A DNA stretch of 64,000 nucleotides. It comes from CAYVIB01 sp964451365 (GTDB taxonomy: Bacteria > Pseudomonadota > Gammaproteobacteria > Pseudomonadales > Cellvibrionaceae). The notes beneath the pieces were generated by a model, which made no database searches, was not told the origin of the DNA, and saw nothing but the letters and a program-made list of their open reading frames with translations. Where the stretch lies: positions 1 to 64,000 of the forward strand of contig CAYVIB010000011.1 of assembly GCA_964451365.1 (NCBI GenBank), given 5' to 3'. Of this stretch, positions 1 to 6,700 are shown one piece after another (positions within the stretch are counted from its first letter, which is position 1; each line of letters starts with the position of its first letter). Position numbers and translations under genes: made by a program.

Positions 1-67
1 CGCTGCTCCATACACGGAGGGGAACGTTGTCGCTCGGGAAAATGGATGTCGAACTCTCAATACTAGC

Positions 68-298
68 ATGATCAGGCTTGCAGTAGATGCGTGTGAAGGT
101 ATCTATGCTCTGGAAGCTCATCAGTTGAGTGTATTTTCAGAAGCTCTTGAGGAAGCATATTCAACCAACGAAGTTTATAGAGCAATGCCGGATGCTTTGT
201 TTTTTGTGGGTGAGTGGGCCGCATTAATGAAAGAGTTAATCTTCATACAAGGCAATATGGAGTTCGTATTGCCTAAAACTAATACAGTCGCTGCTTAA
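68..298 (+). CDS. hypothetical protein, possibly partial at left edge
   Basis: Anonymous protein of 76 residues if the ATG at 68 is used. No recognised domain; the sequence is mostly acidic and helical in character with a hydrophobic central stretch. The same frame stays open without a stop back to base 2, and no good Shine-Dalgarno sequence precedes the ATG, so the gene may begin outside the window. It is the first of a run of small plus-strand genes belonging to the phage-like element. Function unknown. Confidence 0.45.
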   Translation: MIRLAVDACEGIYALEAHQLSVFSEALEEAYSTNEVYRAMPDALFFVGEWAALMKELIFIQGNMEFVLPKTNTVAA

Positions 299-304
299 CC
301 TTAT

Positions 305-361
305 CCCCAAACCTAGCCCGACGGGGCGAAAGAGGCGGCTACCCACCGCCTTTGGTTTGGG
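305..361 (+). other. structured intergenic element, three-way-junction fold
   Basis: An outer 8-bp stem (306-313 with 354-361, CCCAAACC/GGTTTGGG) encloses two hairpins: GCCC/GGGC (316-319 with 324-327) and GGCGG/CCGCC (334-338 with 346-350). All arms are perfect Watson-Crick. It sits between the 68-298 gene and the next start. It may be a terminator without a U tract or a leader element of the downstream gene; no known RNA family is recognised. Confidence 0.4.
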
Positions 362-373
362 TTCTTAGTTGGG

Positions 374-895
374 TTGAACGGGGTGCTTACTTTGAAAAAA
401 GGTCGATCCGCCATAGCGAGTTATGGGAAAACTATACTTAATAGCGCAGAACCTCTATCTACAGAAGAGCAGGCAGCGTACTTCGAAAAACGAACAAGAG
501 AATGGTTTTCAAATACTCTAGGACAACTGATTAACATAGCTCATAACCATCGTTTTTCTGATTTGTCTGAGAAGCTTTGCGTGAAAATAATACAGGAATT
601 TGGTCACCACGATGACTTGGGAATCAAGATGATGAATGAGCTAAAATTGCAAAGGAAAGGCAAACAGAAAGGAAGCAAAATGTGGCCGCGATACCGCCTG
701 GCGTTATTGCTTACAGAATATTCTTTATTCAAAAATGAGAACGGTAGTGCGGCGGCTTTAGTGGTTTTGAGCGAAAAGTATGGTGTCAAGCAAAAAACGA
801 TTGCCAACAAGATCACAGAAGCCCGAAAGATCTTTAAGCCGGAGGAACTGCCAGAATTTGCGAGAGATGTTCTGACCTGGCAACGGCCACGCTGA
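374..895 (+). CDS. hypothetical phage-type protein with HTH-like C-terminus
   Basis: Protein of about 173 residues with no confident family match. The C-terminal third (about residues 125-160) contains AALVVLSEKYGVKQKTIANK, which has the spacing of a helix-turn-helix (residues before and after a central YGV turn), so DNA binding is possible. The start is uncertain: TTG at 374, GTG at 383 and TTG at 392 are in frame and none has a convincing ribosome binding site. It lies directly upstream of the AlpA-type gene in the phage-like element, which fits a regulatory role, but this is inference. Confidence 0.55.
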   Translation: MNGVLTLKKGRSAIASYGKTILNSAEPLSTEEQAAYFEKRTREWFSNTLGQLINIAHNHRFSDLSEKLCVKIIQEFGHHDDLGIKMMNELKLQRKGKQKGSKMWPRYRLALLLTEYSLFKNENGSAAALVVLSEKYGVKQKTIANKITEARKIFKPEELPEFARDVLTWQRPR

Positions 896-934
896 CACCC
901 TCTCCCGAAACAGATTTAAAAGGGGACCCGAAAC

Positions 935-968
935 TTGTAGTTTTTCCAGAACCGTTCCGTAATATATA
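935..968 (+). promoter_or_regulatory. candidate promoter for the AlpA-type gene
   Basis: TTGTAG at 935-940 and an AT-rich TAATATATATA tract from 960 resemble -35 and -10 elements, although the 19-bp spacer is longer than ideal. It lies 36-70 bp before the ATG at 1004, in the only substantial gap between the preceding gene and the AlpA gene. Confidence 0.3.
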
Positions 969-1003
969 TAACCGTCTGTAGCGAACCACAAAGGCGGTTA
1001 TCC

Positions 1004-1237
1004 ATGAAAAATGTCTCACAAAACCATCCTCCTCCCGGCCGGTTTCTGCGTCTATCGGACGTGAAACTTACAACGGGTCTTTCCAGATCGCATATCTATC
1101 AGCTCGCCGCCAAAGGAGAATTTCCCAAGCCTATCAAACTTGGCGAGAAAGCATCTGCGTGGATAGAGTCAGAAGTTCAAGCGTGGATGGCTTCGCGTAT
1201 CGCTGATTCACGACGCGATACCGCGAAAGCGGCCTAG
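1004..1237 (+). CDS. AlpA-family phage transcriptional regulator / excisionase-like protein
   Basis: A 77-residue winged-helix DNA-binding protein of the AlpA (MerR-like excisionase) family. Seen directly: the family pattern FLRLSDVKLTTGLSRSHIYQ (about residues 14-33), then KGEFPKPIKLGEKASAW and a W..SEVQAW.ASR helix. The family normally activates or represses genes of prophages and satellites, or assists excision. It sits at the head of a run of small genes that leads to the polyvalent-type protein, so it is probably the early regulator of this element. The integrase usually found with such genes is not in the window. Confidence 0.85.
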   Translation: MKNVSQNHPPPGRFLRLSDVKLTTGLSRSHIYQLAAKGEFPKPIKLGEKASAWIESEVQAWMASRIADSRRDTAKAA

Positions 1238-1246
1238 GAGGAAGCC

Positions 1247-1576
1247 ATGAAAAAAGAAATGGCCACCCCCATCGAGAGCAGCCACAAGAAAACACGCAGC
1301 AATCTTAAGCCAAAACCATCCGGCAAACTAGAGTCAATGCTCTACCGGTTTGCCTGCGGAAAAAAGTTCCATCGCTTCAGTGCGGAGCGGGTTATGGATC
1401 ACTGTCTACCCAGCACTATAAGCAGCCTTCAGCAAGCCCACGGTATCTGGTTTGCCCGTAAATGGATCAGCGTTCCCAACCGTCTTGGAACCGAAACCCG
1501 AGTGATGAGCTATTGGCTTGAGGGAAAGGATCTGGAAAAAGCGCGGAAGATTGCTGGATTGCAGGAGGCTGCGTGA
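1247..1576 (+). CDS. hypothetical phage protein, winged-helix-like
   Basis: Protein of 109 residues starting at an ATG preceded by GGAGGAAGCC, a strong ribosome binding site. After a basic, probably disordered N-terminus (about residues 1-30), it has FHRFSAERVMDHCLPSTISS and then WISVPNRLGTETRVMSYWLE, an arrangement seen in small HTH proteins of proviruses. I infer a DNA-binding accessory role; no catalytic motif is visible. It follows the AlpA gene by 9 bp and is probably co-transcribed. Confidence 0.65.
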   Translation: MKKEMATPIESSHKKTRSNLKPKPSGKLESMLYRFACGKKFHRFSAERVMDHCLPSTISSLQQAHGIWFARKWISVPNRLGTETRVMSYWLEGKDLEKARKIAGLQEAA

Positions 1577-1593
1577 ATAAATCTCAAGAGAGT

Positions 1594-1619
1594 GCCCGGC
1601 TTTGCAGAGCCGGGCTTTT
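1594..1619 (+). terminator. intrinsic terminator
   Basis: Perfect 8-bp GC-rich stem GCCCGGCT / AGCCGGGC (1594-1601, 1608-1615) with a 6-nt loop followed by TTTT. It lies 18 bp after the 1247-1576 gene and would end or attenuate the AlpA transcript. Confidence 0.75.
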
Positions 1620-1663
1620 ATCAACTTCTCCCAATTGTGTTTCCACCACCGAGGATTCAACAC

Positions 1664-1828
1664 GTGAAAGATGTTAACAAACAAACCAAAAATTTCAAGC
1701 CATTTCGTCACCAGGTCCACCGAGTGCCGCGCTGCGAACGTTGCAGCCGCACCCTTATCCTGGATGAGCATAAATACTGCTGGGTCTGTTCCGGATTCGT
1801 GGCCGTCTACGGAAAGGAGGCAGCGTAA
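1664..1828 (+). CDS. small zinc-ribbon protein
   Basis: A 54-residue protein starting at GTG 1664, chosen because GAGG (1651-1654) is well placed and the terminator lies just upstream; a longer frame would run back through that terminator. It shows paired CxxC motifs, CERC and CWVC, with a basic N-terminus, as expected for a zinc ribbon. Its stop overlaps the next start by one base (TAATG), implying translational coupling. Role unknown, probably nucleic-acid binding. Confidence 0.6.
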   Translation: MKDVNKQTKNFKPFRHQVHRVPRCERCSRTLILDEHKYCWVCSGFVAVYGKEAA

Positions 1829-2169
1829 TGACGAGCCTTCGAAAAGCAGTAGACGCTATGTGCAAAGACTGCATTTATGATCCCCTCGCCAAGGGGACGT
1901 GGCGGGAGCAAGTTTTTAACTGTGGGTGTTCAGGATGTCCCTTGTACGATGTTAGGCCGCTACCTGCGGCCACCACCTCAACAGCAGAGGTAAAGTCTAA
2001 AGCCTCGAAAAAGGCCGAAAAACAGAATAACAGCCCACCCACCAGTAGGGTAACTCTAGTCAGGGCCAATACAGTTGGTTTTGGGGCCAAAAACCGCCCA
2101 AAAACAAGCAAAGTTGGCCTTCAAGGACAGGGTTACGAACCGCGTTTTGATGGGGGTGCGCAGCAATGA
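1828..2169 (+). CDS. cysteine-rich phage protein of unknown function
   Basis: A 113-residue protein. The N-terminal 45 residues carry AMCKDCIYDP and NCGCSGCPLYDVRP, a conserved Cys pattern (CxxC ... CxCxxC) that I recognise from small proteins of gammaproteobacterial prophages and that probably binds zinc. The C-terminal half is Lys/Ser/Thr-rich and looks disordered. Start and stop overlap the flanking genes (1 bp and 4 bp), so it is part of a compact operon. No biochemical function is known to me. Confidence 0.7.
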   Translation: MTSLRKAVDAMCKDCIYDPLAKGTWREQVFNCGCSGCPLYDVRPLPAATTSTAEVKSKASKKAEKQNNSPPTSRVTLVRANTVGFGAKNRPKTSKVGLQGQGYEPRFDGGAQQ

Positions 2170-2627
2170 CAGCACAAGGCGCAAACGTATTTAATTTTCC
2201 GAATGAACTTGTCGAACTCGACGGCCTTCGACCATTGGTCACGCCGGGGGTCTACGAGTTGAAATATACACACCATGAGACAGGGATTTACTTCAACAAA
2301 TCGCCAAAGGTCAAGCTTGTCTTTCGGATAATTACTCCAGGAGAGTTCTTTGGCGTCATTGTCGAGCGTTTTTATAACGTAAAAAAGATCAAAGGCAAAC
2401 CCGGTAAAAACGGCAAGTTCGTCGCAGCAGCAAGAGGTGACTTTGCCAGGGAATTCTTCACCATTTACCCAAGAAGAGAACGGCTGGACCGGCTCCCGCT
2501 GACATACTTGAAAACAAAGATAATCCTTGGTCGCGTAGTTATAGTTAAAAAAGATTCCAAACAGCGAGACATACCAGATCCGATTCAATATTCCGTTGTG
2601 ACGGAATTACTGAGGGCCGAAGAATGA
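2166..2627 (+). CDS. conserved phage/plasmid hypothetical protein
   Basis: A 153-residue protein starting in an ATGA overlap with the preceding gene. It contains GVYELKYTHHETGIYFNKSP, VKLVFRI and ERFYNVKKIKGKPGKNGKF, then DIPDPIQYSVVTELL at the C-terminus. I recognise this as an uncharacterised protein recurring in phage and integrative elements, but I can give it no function. The fold looks beta-rich. Confidence 0.7.
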   Translation: MTAQGANVFNFPNELVELDGLRPLVTPGVYELKYTHHETGIYFNKSPKVKLVFRIITPGEFFGVIVERFYNVKKIKGKPGKNGKFVAAARGDFAREFFTIYPRRERLDRLPLTYLKTKIILGRVVIVKKDSKQRDIPDPIQYSVVTELLRAEE

Positions 2628-2902
2628 AGCAACTGCTCGGCTATGGATTGATGCGCTTAGCCTTACCTACTCCAATGCCTATACCTTACCTGCTCAAAAT
2701 ACCTGCTGAGGCCAGTAAATTCAAAGGCTCCGGCGATTTGGCATGGCAAACAGAATCACCCTTGAGAGGCGGCAAAACGAAAGATAAATCATCTTTCCGA
2801 TTAACCGTTGTGGTTGGCGTGATAACTACCAATCTATGTGACTGCGCCGGGGGACTTGTGCCCCCGGTTCTCAAATCCGTTGGGGGTATACAGTTGATAT
2901 GA
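2624..2902 (+). CDS. doubtful small protein
   Basis: An open frame of 92 codons that starts in an ATGA overlap with the previous gene and ends overlapping the next start. This spacing favours a real gene. Against it, the product has no recognisable features, is rich in Pro/Gly/Ser, and a perfect GC hairpin (CCGGGGG/CCCCCGG, 2847-2867) lies inside it. The stretch may instead be an untranslated spacer. Confidence 0.35.
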   Translation: MKQLLGYGLMRLALPTPMPIPYLLKIPAEASKFKGSGDLAWQTESPLRGGKTKDKSSFRLTVVVGVITTNLCDCAGGLVPPVLKSVGGIQLI

Positions 2903-3600
2903 ATGAAATAGGCAATACCAACACTTCGAGCCCCGACTCAAGAGAGTTATCTGCTGGAGACCCAAACACTCCTATTAATGGCAAGTCGGTCCTAGACCCT
3001 CGGTTCAATGCGCTTAGCACATTGGCAGTTATTCATTCCAATCTAGGCTTAAGCGAGGACAATCTAGAGCAGTTGGCAAACGAACTTACGGCTCAAACTG
3101 AAGCGTTAAGCAAAGATGATAAAACCGAAACCGGTGAATCGTTACTTGCTTCTCAGGCGGCTACTTTAGATGCCATATTCAACGCCCTTGTCCGACGAGC
3201 CTGGCTGAATGTCGGCACCTACCCCAAAGCCATGGAGCAATATTTCAAGCTAGCACTAAAAGCCCAGTCGCAATGCCGTTGTACTTGGGAAGCTATCTCA
3301 AAAATTAAAAACCCGCCACACGCTACTTTTGTGAAGCAGGCGAATTACTCCAACGGCCATCAGCAAGTAAATAACAATTATTCTGGCTCACCCGAAGAAG
3401 GCAACGCTCACACTAAACATGAAGGTGAAGCCACCCAAGAAGGCGCAACACACACGCACGAAGAAAGCAAAAATGGGCAAAACGAACTATTGGAGGTGAA
3501 CAGTGAGCAACGGCTGGACGTCAGACCGAAGGTCGAGGCAATCAAAACTCATTCAAGAATGGAAGCCGTGGGAGAGTTCCACCGGCCCAAGGACAGATGA
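2899..3600 (+). CDS. conserved mobile-element protein, KNPP..FVKQAN type
   Basis: A 233-residue protein. The N-terminal 40 residues are disordered; the centre (about 85-150) is helical with DAIFNALVRRAWLNVGTY and MEQYFKLALKAQSQCR, followed by a motif KNPPHATFVKQAN and NGHQQVNNNY. I recognise this motif from uncharacterised proteins of phages and plasmids. The C-terminus is rich in His/Glu/Thr and poorly ordered, and overlaps the next gene by 98 bp in another frame. Such proteins are typically encoded with the STGPRTDEGKA-type protein that follows. Confidence 0.7.
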   Translation: MNEIGNTNTSSPDSRELSAGDPNTPINGKSVLDPRFNALSTLAVIHSNLGLSEDNLEQLANELTAQTEALSKDDKTETGESLLASQAATLDAIFNALVRRAWLNVGTYPKAMEQYFKLALKAQSQCRCTWEAISKIKNPPHATFVKQANYSNGHQQVNNNYSGSPEEGNAHTKHEGEATQEGATHTHEESKNGQNELLEVNSEQRLDVRPKVEAIKTHSRMEAVGEFHRPKDR

Positions 3601-3763
3601 AGGAAAGGCTGTGTCCAAAATGAACGCATTGAAGGGCCGATTGAGGCCCACTGTACAGCTGCTAAACCAGGCGATAAAAGGCCATTCCGCAGCATTAGAA
3701 CAATTTGAAGATGAAGTACTAACTTCTGTCAGTTTGATAAATCCCACTAGAGGTGAAGAATGA
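3503..3763 (+). CDS. conserved mobile-element protein, QEWKPWESSTGPRT type
   Basis: An 86-residue protein starting at GTG 3503, preceded by GGAGGTGAACA. The N-terminal half has the signature RSRQSKLIQEWKPWESSTGP and RTDEGKA, found in small uncharacterised proteins of phages, plasmids and degraded proviruses. The gene lies inside the 3' end of the preceding gene in a different frame, so the last 98 bp of that gene are used twice. Its stop overlaps the start of the giant gene (ATGA). Function unknown. Confidence 0.7.
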   Translation: MSNGWTSDRRSRQSKLIQEWKPWESSTGPRTDEGKAVSKMNALKGRLRPTVQLLNQAIKGHSAALEQFEDEVLTSVSLINPTRGEE

Positions 3764-6700
3764 ATAGCACTGATGACCCTTTTTCCGGTGAATATGACAC
3801 CCTTTTCAATGAGTTTGAAAAGAAGAGAAATCAAAATGAACTTGACCGGTTGAAGCAAAATAAACTTGATCGTTCAATGGCGTACGCAACAAGAAAGAAT
3901 CCCTCCAAGACGGCTGAGGTGTATCAAATAGCTGAAAAAAGGGGGCTGCCTCCAGATTACGTTGAGCGAAATTTAGATAAAGTTCAGTCGGTCAAGCTTG
4001 ACTACAGCAACTTGCCTCCCGTGCTAAGGCGTTTTCTTTCAGACCCACGATATGCCGCAATATCACATGATGATATTGGAGCTTTGACGCAGATAGAAAA
4101 CGTCTACAGATCTCTCTCAGAAGGTGTTTTTCAGTACGTAGGAGGAAACGTAGAGGGCGCCGGCAGGCTGTTGGAGGCTGGAGGTCGTACGGCTGCGCGT
4201 GGGCTTGATTTAGTGCTTCCGGAATCAGTTGACAGATTTATTTGGGAAACACCGGAAACGCCAGCCTGGGCAAAGATAGATCCAGCCGATCCGTTACGGC
4301 TTGTTGGAGGTGGTGTTAAACAACTTTCTCAGAATGTTGGCCCGCCACAAGATCATAAAAATCTGGCCACGGACATAGCCAGCGGCTTAGGCCAAGCAAT
4401 AGGGCAAATAGCCACGTATTTGATGAGCCCGCAGGTAGGTATTGCCGCGCTATTTGCGCAAGGCGTAGACCAGCAGGGAGAGCGCCAGGAGGCTTCCGGG
4501 ACCGAAGGCAAGACATTGACATCGGATCTAGCTTTGGTTGCTGGTGGTGTTGCTACGGCTGCCTCAGAAAAGGTCGGCATTGACGTATTGCTTAACCGTA
4601 TTCCTCCAGCGATCAAAAACAAGATTGCACAGCAGGTGGCCGACTTGGCTATTGCCGGTGGCGCAGAGGCCGTTCAAGAGGTTACAGAAGGAGTTGCTCA
4701 GGGGCTTATTGAGCAGATGACCACAAATCCTGATGCGCAGATATTCGAAGGCTTGGACCGGGAGGCGATCACCGCGGGCGGCGTTGGTGTAATTCTTCGA
4801 GGCATATTGAATGCAGCCACCCCTGGCCGGCAGGTAAGCCAAACTGAGCGAGTTGAGCAACTAGCGGAGAGCTTTAGATCATCCAAAGTCGCTTCTCGTT
4901 CGCCTGAAGAATTCATGAAGCACATTGAAGAGATTCAGGAAGAGTACGGCACAATCGATAATCTTTACCTTGATGCCGCACAAGCCCGCGAACTGTTTCA
5001 GGGCATGAAGCGCGATCCAGCCCGCGACCTCATAGAGCAGCAGTTGGATGAGGCTGAGGCGGTTGGCGGTGACATCGTTATTCCGATGGGGGAGTTTGCC
5101 ACTAAGGTCGCACAGAGCGAGAATTTCGGGCTGTTAAAACCACACCTTCGGGTAACTCCGGATACGCCAAGTGAAGTCAGGGATGTTGACGCTATCCTGA
5201 AGCAGGCCACAGAAAACGCCGAAATCAAGCAGCGCGCCGACCAGATATTTACCGAGATCACGGATCAGTTAATCGCTACCGGCAGGATGGACCGAGAGTC
5301 CGCCAAAGTGTCGGCCAAAATAATTCCGGCCTATGTCGCTACCCGAGCTGCCCGATCCGGATTAAGCGTGGATGAAGTGTACGACATGATGGGGCTGAAA
5401 GTGGTTGGTCCACAGGCCGAAGTGCAAGGCGATACCATTCTGGATCAGCCAGCATACGAAGACGCCCCCGTCGTCTTTGAGGAAGTAAGGAATCAGTTTC
5501 TGGATGCCCTGCCTGAAGATGCTAGTTTTGACGAACTGATGGACTCTTTGGATCAGTTCACGCCGGAGCAAAGGAGTTTTATCAAAGCCCTAGATCGGGA
5601 TGACTGGCTAGGTTTTGATGTTCCCTCTCAAGCTATAAGCACTGCGCTGTCAGGCAGCATCGGAGACTTTGAAACTTCGATTAGCCTTCGCCAATCAATA
5701 GGTAGGCTCGTTAATAAGTCGTATCAACAGCCTACTACCAACGAGCGTGACTTTGATCAGCCCGATCAAAAAGAAAAACAAGACAGCCCGCGAGGCATTA
5801 TTTCCATCCTACCGGAAGAAACGGTAATAAAACTGACTGAAGCGTCAGACCTGACAACGTTTTTGCACGAGTCTGGACACCTCTTTCTGGAGATGGAAGG
5901 GAAGCTCTTCAATCATCCCAAGGCAAGCGATCAGGTCAAGAAAGATGGTCAAGCAATCCTTGACTGGCTGGGTGCTAAATCATTTGACGATATCTCCGTA
6001 GAGCAACACGAGAAGTGGGCGCGCGGGTTTGAGAAATACCTTGGCGAAGGCAAGGCGCCGTCTATTGAGCTGCAGTCAGCTTTCCGCCGTTTTGCCGCCT
6101 GGATGAAGCAGGTATATCGAAGTCTGACCGGGCTTAATGTCGAACTGACCGACGAGATCCGCCAGGTGATGGACCGCATGCTGGCTTCTGATGAGCAGAT
6201 CGCCAGGGTACAACAGAATTTCGAACCGCTGTTCACTTCCGCAGAAGACGCCGGCATGACGCAGGCAGAATACCGAGCGTACCGAGGTCAGGGACCAGAG
6301 CAGGCCAAGGAGCAACTTCAAACCAGGCTATTCAAGGAACTGGAGCGACAACACAAGGCATGGTGGAAGGACGAACTGGCGGCTGTCAAAAAGAAAGTCA
6401 AGAAAGAGTTTTCAAACAAGCCGGAATATCTGGCGGAGTTCTTTTTTAAGAAAGGCGACTGGATCGGCAGGGGCTCGGCACCGAAAGGGTTGTCAGAACT
6501 GGACAAACTGAACCTGGATCAGGTCAAGGATCTTTACGAAAAGATCCCACCTCGCCTGAAGGGCATCGCCAAGAAAGACGGGTTTGACATCGATGCTGCC
6601 GCCCAAGTATTCGGTTTCGCTTCCGGTGCCGATATGCTGACCGCGATCAACGATTCTTTGCCAATCAGTAAAGCGATTAACGACACCGCCGAGCAGCGCA

